A stretch of 14,004 nt of DNA from Acidobacteriaceae bacterium (GCA_030042915.1 JASHYS010000511.1:1-14004); one strand, 5' to 3'; counted from the stretch's first letter, positions 1 to 6,405 are shown. The notes: a model not told the origin generated them from the sequence alone. Translations and numbers: made by a program.

Positions 1-160
1 CTAGAAGATCGTCATTCCCGATTCGCTCAATGGGAAGGTCTGTCGAGGCAACAAGTGAGTCCGCCGCCTCTGCCTCTCCGGATTCACGTACGGCCTGCTG
101 CGCAGAAGCGAAGGTGGCAGCCACAAAGACAGTGGCAAATAGAGGAGCGATATGTTTCAT
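1..160 (-). CDS. Polysaccharide export protein (Wza-like), N-terminal fragment cut by the window edge
   Basis: The first 53 codons of a minus-strand gene are present; the rest lies beyond base 1. The start is the ATG at 158-160, preceded by a strong GGAGGA ribosome binding site at 167-172 with a 6-base gap. Residues 1-20 form a signal peptide (short Lys/His start, hydrophobic core, cleavage near ASA-QQ). At about residues 43-53 the protein reads LPIERIGNDDLL, which resembles the opening of the polysaccharide biosynthesis/export domain found in Wza-like outer-membrane export proteins (family pattern YrIGpgDvL). In that family the protein forms the outer-membrane channel for capsule or exopolysaccharide. 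The gene lies 70 bases downstream of the ribbon-helix-helix gene and is probably co-transcribed with it. The SLBB domains that would settle the identity are outside the window, so it could be another exported protein. Confidence 0.7.
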   Translation of the reverse strand, partial: MKHIAPLFATVFVAATFASAQQAVRESGEAEAADSLVASTDLPIERIGNDDLL

Positions 161-230
161 AAACTGTCCTCCGGGAAATATAACTGCCTGCTTAGCACGG
201 CCGGCAAGAAGCGGCGCGCAATGGGCCTGC

Positions 231-503
231 TCAAGGTTCGACTTGCTTGTCCGGGGATGTAAACCTCTCAAGGAGTTCATCGATCCGACGGCCAAGATAA
301 CCCATCTGATCGCGGAATTCGTTAAAGCGAATCTGGATCGCTTCGTCCTTTGTAGATCCAGCTAAAAACGCGCGCATGGCATCTCGAGTGACGTCCGACA
401 CGCTTCTTGCGCCGGTTGCATTGCATAGCTCCCGAAGCGCGACGTATTCGTCCTCGGAAAGCCGGACACTCACCATCCGCGACCGGGTTCTAAAGACAGT
501 CAT
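231..503 (-). CDS. Ribbon-helix-helix-like small regulator
   Basis: This gene encodes a 90-residue protein. Residues about 9-42 (RMVSVRLSEDEYVALRELC followed by a helix-turn-helix ending near AMRAFLA) match the ribbon-helix-helix layout: a short beta strand with alternating side chains (VSVRL), then two amphipathic helices. The segment from about residue 50 to 83 is a charged helix with heptad-like spacing that could form a coiled coil, and the end is polar. RHH proteins usually dimerise and bind short repeated operators, often in their own promoter. The ATG at 501-503 is preferred. A TTG two codons upstream (507-509) is possible, but an AGG lies about 9 bases upstream of the ATG and only touches the TTG. 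The gene precedes the polysaccharide export gene on the same strand with a 70-base gap, so it may regulate that gene or itself. A tandem TGTCAGA repeat and palindrome lie about 75 bases upstream. The target is unknown. Confidence 0.72.
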   Translation of the reverse strand: MTVFRTRSRMVSVRLSEDEYVALRELCNATGARSVSDVTRDAMRAFLAGSTKDEAIQIRFNEFRDQMGYLGRRIDELLERFTSPDKQVEP

Positions 504-575
504 CTTCAACCTAGTTCGGAAAAAAGTGATTTAAAGGAATAAGGGAAATCCGCGCTGCAAACGAGCCGGCTGTGC

Positions 576-593
576 GTCTGTCAGATGTCAGAC
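576..593. promoter_or_regulatory. Candidate operator: imperfect palindrome with tandem TGTCAGA
   Basis: The 18 bases GTCTGTCAGATGTCAGAC contain two adjacent TGTCAGA units (579-585 and 586-592). The same 18 bases form an inverted repeat, with GTCTG/CAGAC arms and 14 of 18 positions matching the reverse complement. The site is 73 bases upstream of the RHH start codon. RHH regulators commonly bind short direct or inverted repeats in their own promoter region, so an autoregulatory operator is a reasonable inference. No binding evidence is available from sequence alone. Confidence 0.35.
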
Positions 594-766
594 TGCTGTC
601 CTTCACCGTGGCGCGAAAGGCAAGCTTCGCCCCTCTCGGTCCCATGTGCAGAACCGTGGAAAAGAGTTGGAAGCGATATTCAGTTTGCGGGAGAGTTAAG
701 GGCTTCAAGAGAACCCTCCGCGAGCAGAAATCTGTCACCGCTCATTGAAGGTGCCCTTTTGTGTTT

Positions 767-795
767 AAAAAATCCTAACTTGCACGTTGTTAAGG
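767..795 (-). terminator. Probable rho-independent terminator after the exosortase gene
   Basis: Read on the minus strand, CCTTAAC and GTTAGG pair with one bulged T around a 9-base loop, and ATTTTTT follows directly. The site lies about 100 bases downstream of the exosortase stop codon. The stem is short and not very GC-rich, but the uninterrupted T run in the right place supports a terminator. It would separate the exosortase transcript from the RHH/export genes. Confidence 0.45.
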
Positions 796-892
796 TATGA
801 GAAAGGGCATATGACAATTGAATAACAAAGTTTCCACAGCGCGCTAACGTGCTCCACACCCCAAGAGTATTCTCGAGCGGGCGCCGAAGCGA

Positions 893-2587
893 TTACTGAA
901 ACTGGCGGCTTAGCGCTAAAACGTCAAGACCTGACAAAAAGCGCTGCGATTCGCGTGATAAGTTGCGGTCAACTGTATCCAACGGTATTTCAGTGTGCGG
1001 CGCCTGGGCCTTAAAGAAAATCGGGACCCATCTTTTACCGCGCGTAGTGTGGTCTATCACGCTTTCAAGCGCTAGATGAATACCTGGTGAATTGAAATAG
1101 GGTATTTGGCACGATGAGGGGCTGCATATCGTGTCACCAACTAAGGTATCTGTGACTCCATCGACATAAAGCGCAGTGCTGAACTGAACGATCTTTCCGC
1201 CTGCGGTCGTAAATGTCTTCACGGTTTGACGTTGCGGCGATTCCCCATGGGTCATCAGACTGACCTGAATGCGGTGGTCTGTCGGAGGCATCCAAATCCC
1301 GATTTCGATTTCTTCTGATGGCTCGTCCTGGAAAGAGGCGATTTCCAAAACCGGAGCGCCATTTGTCTGCTCCTGCCAGGCTCGAGTGAGCGTAAAGGCG
1401 CCGATTTGGGAGGGAATCCGTTCATTCAAACTCTCGGATGAGAGCTGAGCGCGCAGGCTAGGCCGATGGAGAGATTCAAGGCTGCTTCGGAACGCGCGCA
1501 CGCCCGGGGCAACGGCTACGAGCAAGAGACAGAGCAATGCCATCGCTCGCCAATACGTGGATGGGCTGTAATCAGGACCTGCCTCGCTCGTTTTCGGGTC
1601 GGTCTGCGCGGCGGGTGTGCCCTCCCTCCTGGTAACAGCCCAGAGTAAGAGCAACGCTGCAACGAGAAACAGCAGGCCACCAATGAAGTAATCTGCCTGC
1701 TCGGCTTGGCGTTCGAGCCAAGGATGACCCAACGAAATCTTATAATAGACGACCAAGGTGCACAGGCGAAGAAGGTTGAAAAAATGGCCCAGCATAAATG
1801 AGCCGATGACATAGATGATCCATCTGATTACCGAAACCCGCTTAAGGTAGCCGATAATGAGAGCTCCGTAGGCAAGGGTGACGGCCCCGCGCATTCCATC
1901 ACACCCGGGAGCGATGAACATGCCGAATGCAGGGGCAAACATCAGCCGCAGCAAATCTGCGCTCCCCGGGTTGAGCCCGATGAATTGAGCAAACCATCGA
2001 GCTATGTGTGCCGAAAGAGCTTGTAACGGGAAGTCGCAAAAGTCGAGAACGGCCTCTGGAACCGGTTGCAAAAGCAACAAGAGCCCCAACGGAAACCAGG
2101 CACGGCGCCACACATGAACTCCGGCAAAGAGCAGGACGATGCCACTGACATAAAGATATATTGGAAATGCGCTCGGAAGGATGCTGATGCTGACGTCTTT
2201 TACCAGCCAGAACAACACCAATCGTTCTGAGAAAAGAACCGGAGCGAACGCGAGCGTCACCAACAGGAATCCCCAGTATGTGCCTCCGAGTTCCCAACCA
2301 TTTTGACGCCAAACCCTAAGGGTGAGCACGATGCCGGTGAACAAAATCACCGCGCCTATGGAACGCAGGGGATCCGTCGTCCAGATTTGCCAAAGCTTGC
2401 AAAGTTCCGGAGCGACTCCGATAAAGCCGCCAATGCTGAGCAACCCAACACATGACCATAGCGCCGGACTCCGGCGGATTTTTTGCTCCAAATGAGAATC
2501 GGCGCTGGGGCCCGCGGCATTCAAAGTCTGGGCGAAGCCGGACCGTCCATCGTTTTGCACAACCAAGGTTTCGCTGCGTGCACCCAT
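893..2587 (-). CDS. Exosortase fused to a C-terminal EpsI domain (acidobacterial, XrtJ-like)
   Basis: This is a 564-residue inner-membrane protein. Residues about 44-320 hold about eight hydrophobic segments typical of exosortases. The catalytic triad known for the family can be placed: Cys229 in APGCDGMRGA, Arg274 in HFFNLLRL, and His288 in SLGHPW. After a polar linker (about 321-344) there is one more membrane segment (about 347-363) and an outer domain (about 370-530). That domain resembles EpsI (DUF3485), with the usual stretch LNERIPSQIGAF near residue 390. Exosortases cleave and transfer proteins carrying a PEP-CTERM-type tail, usually in species that make exopolysaccharide. The start has a strong GGAGGAA site (2598-2604) 10 bases upstream. 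The leader contains two stem-loops, and a terminator follows the gene. No partner protein with a recognisable PEP-CTERM tail is seen in the window. Exosortase identity is secure. The XrtJ subtype is an inference from fusion, length and apparent lineage. Confidence 0.92.
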   Translation of the reverse strand: MGARSETLVVQNDGRSGFAQTLNAAGPSADSHLEQKIRRSPALWSCVGLLSIGGFIGVAPELCKLWQIWTTDPLRSIGAVILFTGIVLTLRVWRQNGWELGGTYWGFLLVTLAFAPVLFSERLVLFWLVKDVSISILPSAFPIYLYVSGIVLLFAGVHVWRRAWFPLGLLLLLQPVPEAVLDFCDFPLQALSAHIARWFAQFIGLNPGSADLLRLMFAPAFGMFIAPGCDGMRGAVTLAYGALIIGYLKRVSVIRWIIYVIGSFMLGHFFNLLRLCTLVVYYKISLGHPWLERQAEQADYFIGGLLFLVAALLLLWAVTRREGTPAAQTDPKTSEAGPDYSPSTYWRAMALLCLLLVAVAPGVRAFRSSLESLHRPSLRAQLSSESLNERIPSQIGAFTLTRAWQEQTNGAPVLEIASFQDEPSEEIEIGIWMPPTDHRIQVSLMTHGESPQRQTVKTFTTAGGKIVQFSTALYVDGVTDTLVGDTICSPSSCQIPYFNSPGIHLALESVIDHTTRGKRWVPIFFKAQAPHTEIPLDTVDRNLSRESQRFLSGLDVLALSRQFQ

Positions 2588-2641
2588 GGTTAATACATTC
2601 CTCCGCTCATTCTCAATCGGCGGTTACCCGAGAAGGCAAAA

Positions 2642-2661
2642 TGCTTTCGTTGTCGAAAGCA
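2642..2661 (-). promoter_or_regulatory. Perfect 8-bp stem-loop in the exosortase leader
   Basis: TGCTTTCG (2642-2649) and CGAAAGCA (2654-2661) pair perfectly around a 4-base loop. On the exosortase strand the stem is followed by TTTTGCC after the final A, a short T run. The site is 54 bases upstream of the exosortase ATG. It could be an attenuator, an mRNA-stability element or a weak terminator. The structure is seen in the sequence; the role is an inference. Confidence 0.4.
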
Positions 2662-2696
2662 GCAGGGCGATCTGGAGTGGATTACACTTCAGATTT

Positions 2697-2719
2697 CGAA
2701 GAGGATCTTCATCTCTTCG
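2697..2719 (-). promoter_or_regulatory. Second perfect 7-bp stem-loop in the exosortase leader
   Basis: CGAAGAG (2697-2703) and CTCTTCG (2713-2719) pair perfectly around a 9-base loop, 35 bases upstream (minus-strand sense) of the 2642-2661 stem-loop. If transcription of the exosortase gene starts further upstream, both would be in the 5' leader RNA. Confidence 0.35.
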
Positions 2720-2943
2720 TCTTCAGACTGGCTACGCCCTGCTCGTTGCCTGACAGATTAAACGAGAGAGAAGGTCGCATCGAAAAAACCGGAGTGATCT
2801 TAACCGGAATTTATCAATCCGGGGCGCCGGAAGATCTGATTGTCGGAGGGTTCCGGACTACGAAGCGGCGCCTTCACGTTTAAAGTTCGGAGTCCAGCCT
2901 CGGGTGCGAATAGACGAGGTGAATTGCTTGACATTAAGCGGTG

Positions 2944-2972
2944 GGGGTGTGGGTCAGGCAAACTCACACCCC
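2944..2972 (-). terminator. GC-rich 11-bp stem-loop after the GloVer-repeat gene
   Basis: Bases 2944-2954 and 2962-2972 pair over 11 positions (ten Watson-Crick, one G-T) around the 7-base loop CAGGCAA. The stem begins 30 bases downstream of the GloVer gene stop. There is no T run on either side, so it is not a canonical rho-independent terminator. It may be a 3'-end stability hairpin or assist rho-dependent termination. A small CCCC/GGGG hairpin lies beside it (2969-2982). Confidence 0.4.
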
Positions 2973-3001
2973 ATCGCTGGGGAGCAACTTTCTTCACGCT
3001 G

Positions 3002-4792
3002 TTAGAACGAGGAGCACTGGCCAATCTTATTCTTGGCCGTGTTCCCGCCGCCTGTGACGGATGAGTTGCTACTGCAGTTCAGGTCGTCATTCGCGCTATT
3101 GTTGTAAACCTGCACCGCCGCCGTGCTGCCGGCGACCTCGAGATCGCCACCGATTGAGTTTCCAGCGCAGGATGAGCCGTTTGACCCAATCAGAGCGGGC
3201 GTTCCATTGCCGTCGAAGTACAAAGAACCGCCCGTAGTAACACCGCAGATCGAGTTCTGCGTCGAACCGGAAGCAGCGACGTTCTGAACCGACAGGGTAC
3301 TTGCAATCGTTAGCGACGGGCCTAGGGTGTACGTACCGCCCATGATTTGCACGTTGCCAAATACCGAAGAATTGCTCAGATTCAGGTTGCCACCGTTCAC
3401 ATAGATATTGCCGTAGATTTGACCCCCATCGATCCACTCGCAATTCTGCCCGCTGGAGACTGTGATGTTGCCCCAATACTCGCCGGAATAGCTGCCGTTG
3501 CAGTTAAAGCCAGAGGATGGAACCGTAGCAAGAATGAACGACGTCCCGTAGTTGTCGGTCCCGCCAAATGCCGTTGAACCGTAAAAATTCTGGTCACTGC
3601 CTTGCACCAGAGGGGCCTCAGGTTCCTGGCCGTCAGCACAGTTGGCTTTGGAGCAAAAGTTGTAAAAGGTGTTCAGGACGCCCCAAGGGGTGAATTGATA
3701 TAAAGTTCCGCCATCTTCGGCGTAATTGGTCCCGCCCAAAAGTGTCACGCCATAGAGGTTCCCATCGTTGCCGACCACTGGTCCGCCCGCTGGCTCGGCG
3801 CCATCGAGGCAAACGCCGCTTCCGCCTTTAGAGCAGAAGTGGTAAAGGGTGTGCAGCAAGCTATAGGTATTGATTTGGAACAGAGTTCCTGCGGCATATG
3901 CCCCATTAAAGAAGGTGGTGCCGTAGAAGTTTCCGTTGCTGTCTGGAGATAAGGGACCCTGAGGATAGGCGCCGTCGTTGCAATTGGTCTTTGTGCAAAA
4001 ATCGTAGACTGTGCTTAGTGCGCCGCTCGAGGAGATTTGGAATGCAGTGCCGGCGCCGCTGGGGTAGTTTGAAGAAACACTGCCACCTGCAAACGTCACG
4101 CCATAGAAATTTCCGTTCCATGGGCTTTGCACCAGGTCGCCTTCAGGCTGGGCTCCGTCTGGCCCGCTAAAACTGTAGAGCGTGGTCAGTGAGCCTCCGG
4201 AAGTGATTTCAAAAATCGTTCCGCTGCCAGTGGAATTTCCCCCCGCATAGGTTGCGCCGTAGAAGTTGCCGTTGCTGCCTTGCACCAGGGCACCAATCGG
4301 ATACTCTCCGTCCGCCCCACTAAAACTGTGAAGCGTAGTGAGCGTGCCAGTGGTGGTGATTTTGAACACCGTTCCCAAGCCGTTGGCCCCGCCCAATTCT
4401 GTTGTGCCGTAGAGATTCCCGTCGCTGCCTACCACTAAAGTGCTTTCAGGGACCTCGCCATCTGTCCCGTTAAAACTGAAAATAGTGGTCACTACGCCTC
4501 CAGAGCTCGCGGGGGTTTCTTGATACACGACTCCCAAATCGTAAGCGCCGCCAAAAGGCGTTGTACCATAAAAGTTCCCGTTGGTGTGTTGGCAGACTCG
4601 GTGATGGGATTTCACGGGCGGCGTCACCGACGTATTGGGGAACGCGCCATTCGTTCCTGTGAAACTCTGAAGCGTAGTCAGCGTTTGTGCATGGGCTGTG
4701 GTGAAAAACGCCAAAGACAATACCGAAAACGCCCAAAAATATGCCGCCAAACAGCGAGTCCAGCCGTTGTGCGAAACATAATTCGTTTTCAT
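3002..4792 (-). CDS. Secreted GloVer-repeat protein with a C-terminal Gly/Asn-rich solenoid-like domain
   Basis: This is a 596-residue exported protein. The start chosen is the ATG at 4790-4792, because a GGAG site (4801-4804) lies 8 bases upstream and a signal peptide follows directly (residues 1-36, ending AHAQ). The frame stays open 20 codons further upstream, but that part looks non-coding. Residues about 38-421 carry seven repeats of about 50-57 residues around NLYGTT..GG....GT.F, starting at the NFYG/NLYG motifs near residues 73, 127, 177, 229, 289, 346 and 403. These match the Gloeo_Verruco (GloVer) repeat, a presumed beta-propeller-like unit of unknown function. Residues about 429-594 form a separate domain of short GN-hydrophobic-V repeats with paired cysteines (431/451, 516/542, 573/593), ending in GGGNTAKNKIGQC, which suggests a stacked beta-solenoid. 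There is no C-terminal membrane segment or PEP-CTERM signal, so surface attachment is unexplained. Secretion is confident; function is unknown. Confidence 0.87.
   Translation of the reverse strand: MKTNYVSHNGWTRCLAAYFWAFSVLSLAFFTTAHAQTLTTLQSFTGTNGAFPNTSVTPPVKSHHRVCQHTNGNFYGTTPFGGAYDLGVVYQETPASSGGVVTTIFSFNGTDGEVPESTLVVGSDGNLYGTTELGGANGLGTVFKITTTGTLTTLHSFSGADGEYPIGALVQGSNGNFYGATYAGGNSTGSGTIFEITSGGSLTTLYSFSGPDGAQPEGDLVQSPWNGNFYGVTFAGGSVSSNYPSGAGTAFQISSSGALSTVYDFCTKTNCNDGAYPQGPLSPDSNGNFYGTTFFNGAYAAGTLFQINTYSLLHTLYHFCSKGGSGVCLDGAEPAGGPVVGNDGNLYGVTLLGGTNYAEDGGTLYQFTPWGVLNTFYNFCSKANCADGQEPEAPLVQGSDQNFYGSTAFGGTDNYGTSFILATVPSSGFNCNGSYSGEYWGNITVSSGQNCEWIDGGQIYGNIYVNGGNLNLSNSSVFGNVQIMGGTYTLGPSLTIASTLSVQNVAASGSTQNSICGVTTGGSLYFDGNGTPALIGSNGSSCAGNSIGGDLEVAGSTAAVQVYNNSANDDLNCSSNSSVTGGGNTAKNKIGQCSSF
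3530..4579 (-). repeat. Seven tandem GloVer protein repeats (coding)
   Basis: Seven divergent copies lie inside the secreted protein gene, each containing an N(F/L)YG(T/A/V/S)T motif and a following GT(V/I/A/L)(F/Y) motif. Repeats 4, 5 and 6 each gain a Cys-containing insert (DFCTK..C, HFCSK..C, NFCSK..C), suggesting that these three arose from one another later than the rest. Confidence 0.8.
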
Positions 4793-5109
4793 TTGACATT
4801 CTCCGGGAATGCAAAAGTCTCGTGCTCTAGAGTACAAAATTGTCAGGTCCACGGAAGACAGAGATCACGCCATACCTCACGCAATCTGGGAGAGACTTCA
4901 ACGGTGCCACTCATCGGTGCCGGCAGTCAAATGAATTCCTGATGAACATCAACGCAGCTATGGAGTTGCGTTACTCCAGGGTACAAATGACGACGCAATT
5001 CCGGCTGCGCTCGTGACCAATCGCTGTAACCGCATCGCAGAACTTTGCAGAGGTTTCGCAGAAAGGGCGTTTCACTAAAAGCCACGGAGGGAAGCGGCGG
5101 CAGCCCCGC

Positions 5110-5126
5110 GCGGTCGCAGCGACCGC
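5110..5126. promoter_or_regulatory. Perfect 7-bp GC-rich palindrome, candidate protein-binding site
   Basis: GCGGTCG and CGACCGC flank a 3-base centre (CAG). It sits near the middle of the divergent intergenic region, where it could serve as an operator for either gene. A 3-base loop in RNA is also possible. There is no further evidence for a role. Confidence 0.25.
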
Positions 5127-5336
5127 TGAACGAATATGCATTGGCGGCGGCGATAGAAATCGCAAACAGCTTTGCCCTAGGTGTGGGCCTCGAGCGATAT
5201 CTCGGCGCTGTAACGTGAGTAAGGAAAGGCCTATTTAGAAACCCGATTGAGATGTATCACAAGTGTCAGACAGCGCGCGCAAGTTCATACAGCCGTAAGA
5301 CAATGTTAATTTCTGATGGGATTTCTCAGAGCCTTA

Positions 5337-5365
5337 TTGTGGCGGATTCTGATTCGGGGTATATC
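5337..5365 (+). promoter_or_regulatory. Candidate sigma-70-type promoter for the FecR-like gene
   Basis: TTGTGG (5337-5342) and TATATC (5360-5365) are separated by 17 bases. They match the -35 and -10 consensus at 3 and 4 of 6 positions. Transcription from here would give a leader of about 48 bases containing the 5386-5405 hairpin. The match is modest and unverified. Confidence 0.28.
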
Positions 5366-5385
5366 TCAAATAGTTTCGAGACGAG

Positions 5386-5405
5386 AATCTCCAAAACCGG
5401 AGATT
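5386..5405 (+). promoter_or_regulatory. Leader hairpin just before the FecR-like gene's ribosome binding site
   Basis: AATCTCC (5386-5392) and GGAGATT (5399-5405) pair perfectly around AAAACC. The Shine-Dalgarno sequence GGGAGG begins at 5409, 3 bases beyond the stem. The right arm itself contains GGAG, so the hairpin could compete with or modulate ribosome loading. Regulation at translation is an inference. Confidence 0.35.
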
Positions 5406-5419
5406 AGCGGGAGGGGGTC

Positions 5420-6328
5420 ATGCTCAGCAGAGTATATATTTTCGCAGGGGCGTTGTGCATCAGTTCCTACGCGCTGGCTGCATCGCCGTCAATTGGGACC
5501 GTTACGGCGAGGGGCGAAACCAAGATCGACAACTACGAGGTGAGAGGCAGCGGAACGGTATTCGACGGGTCCGTGGTCGAGACTGGTCAGAGCATCTCCT
5601 CTGGCGCTGATTTGCGAATCGGGGGCGGCGCTGAGGTCACCCTCTTGCGCGATTCGCGCGGAACTCTCTACCGCGATCACTTCGTGCTTCAGCACGGAAC
5701 GGCGCAGCTGGGTGTGACGGATTCGTTCCGGATTCAGGCAAATGGCGTGGTGGTGGTGCCGATCGAAGCGCACTGCAGCGGAGTCGTCTCCATCAATCCC
5801 GCAACCGCGGTTACGGTTGAAGCGAATAATGGAGCTCTTGAAATTAGAAATTCTTCCGGAGCTGTTATCGCTCGAGTGCGTCCCGGGCATCCGCTGACAT
5901 TCAGCGCAGCAACAGACAAGCCGCCCTCCGAATTCTTGGCGACGGGCACGATCAGCTCAGAGAATGGGCGCTATTACTTGAGCTCCGCCGAAACTGGCAC
6001 CAAATATGAAGTTAAGGGAGACGATCTCCAGAATTACGACGGGACTTCTGTAACCGTGTCAGGTGATCTTGAAACGGCCGCATCAGCTGCCGGAATTGCG
6101 GGGCTCATTTTGGCTGGCAGTATTCAGTCATCCAACTCCGGCACGCTCCTCGGACCCTCAGCCCAGACCCATGCATTGATCAGAGGATTGTCAGTCAGTA
6201 ATGCGACCGCAAATACCTCGGGTACGCGCATGTGTCCACCTGACCCGACCGAGGACTGCTGCCCTGGCATTCCCTCGCCGCAATGCTGCAATCCGCCGGG
6301 GAATGTTACGTGCCCTACAAGCCCTTAG
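5420..6328 (+). CDS. Exported FecR-like domain protein with a Cys-rich C-terminal tail
   Basis: This gene encodes a 302-residue protein. The ATG at 5420 follows a strong GGGAGG site (5409-5414) by 5 bases. Residues 1-21 form a signal peptide (YALAA cleavage region). Residues about 23-165 have the glycine-punctuated beta-strand pattern of FecR-like domains, including SGTVFDGSVVETGQSISSG, a GGGAEVTLL segment, and strands near residues 120-160. Residues about 175-217 (ISSENGRYYLSS...YDGTSVTVSG) look like a small OB-like beta domain. A short Ala/Gly/Leu hydrophobic stretch follows (222-236). The last 31 residues hold six cysteines as C, CC, CC, C (272, 280/281, 289/290, 298) among many prolines. 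It stands alone on its strand, with its own leader and terminator. Its location is probably periplasmic or extracellular, and the Cys tail could form disulfides or bind metal. The FecR-like call is from pattern only and its function is unknown. Confidence 0.8.
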   Translation: MLSRVYIFAGALCISSYALAASPSIGTVTARGETKIDNYEVRGSGTVFDGSVVETGQSISSGADLRIGGGAEVTLLRDSRGTLYRDHFVLQHGTAQLGVTDSFRIQANGVVVVPIEAHCSGVVSINPATAVTVEANNGALEIRNSSGAVIARVRPGHPLTFSAATDKPPSEFLATGTISSENGRYYLSSAETGTKYEVKGDDLQNYDGTSVTVSGDLETAASAAGIAGLILAGSIQSSNSGTLLGPSAQTHALIRGLSVSNATANTSGTRMCPPDPTEDCCPGIPSPQCCNPPGNVTCPTSP

Positions 6329-6362
6329 GCTTTGATTGTCGCAATAAGTTACGTACTTCGCA

Positions 6363-6405
6363 GCCAGCCGTTGTTACCTCACAACACCGGCTGGCCTTCT
6401 GTTTT
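6363..6405 (+). terminator. Rho-independent terminator after the FecR-like gene
   Basis: GCCAGCCG (6363-6370) pairs with CGGCTGGC (6388-6395), and the stem continues with TTGT/ACAA past a 3-base bulge, closing on a 6-base loop. CTTCTGTTTT follows. The hairpin begins 34 bases after the stop codon. The strong GC stem with a downstream T-rich tract supports termination and separates this gene from the TPR gene. Confidence 0.65.

Larger units (their letters stand above)
504..892. other. Intergenic region between exosortase gene and RHH gene
   Basis: This 389-base stretch has no convincing gene. Open frames on both strands here lack recognisable domains and good ribosome binding sites. It holds the probable terminator of the exosortase gene (767-795), an imperfect palindrome with a tandem TGTCAGA repeat (576-593), and an A/T-rich stretch at 518-545 just upstream of the RHH gene where its promoter might lie. 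A widely spaced inverted repeat, GCACGTT (782-788) and AACGTGC (845-851), flanks another A/T-rich segment. No clear sigma-70 -35/-10 pair was found by eye. Confidence 0.6.
2588..3001. other. Long leader/intergenic region upstream of the exosortase gene
   Basis: This 414-base stretch lies between the GloVer-repeat gene stop and the exosortase start, both on the minus strand. A plus-strand open frame covers part of it (about 2641-2883) but shows no domain or ribosome binding site, and the stretch is better read as leader. It contains two strong stem-loops near the exosortase start (2642-2661 and 2697-2719) and a longer GC-rich stem-loop just after the GloVer gene (2944-2972). A promoter for the exosortase gene probably lies in the 2700-2930 interval, but no clear -35/-10 pair was found. 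Confidence 0.6.
4793..5419. other. Divergent intergenic region between the GloVer and FecR-like genes
   Basis: This 627-base stretch lies between two genes transcribed away from each other, so it should hold promoters for both. No gene was found; the open frames in it have no domain or start signal. Visible structures are a perfect inverted repeat TGGAGT-TGCGTT-ACTCCA (4961-4978), a perfect GC-rich palindrome GCGGTCG-CAG-CGACCGC (5110-5126), the short symmetric site TGTCAGACA (5264-5272), and a candidate promoter and leader hairpin before the FecR-like gene (5337-5405). Confidence 0.6.

Noticed and set aside
782..851. Inverted repeat GCACGTT / AACGTGC considered as a mobile-element end or attachment site
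   Set aside because: The arms are only 7 bases, no target duplication or mobility gene is nearby, and one arm overlaps the probable terminator.
2452..2883. Plus-strand open frame overlapping the exosortase 5' end and its leader
   Set aside because: The part over the exosortase gene is antisense to a well-supported gene. The remainder has no domain or ribosome site and contains the leader stem-loops.
3096..4814. Several other-frame open frames inside and across the start of the GloVer-repeat gene
   Set aside because: They are shadows produced by the repetitive coding sequence. The frame with the signal peptide and repeats is clearly the real one.
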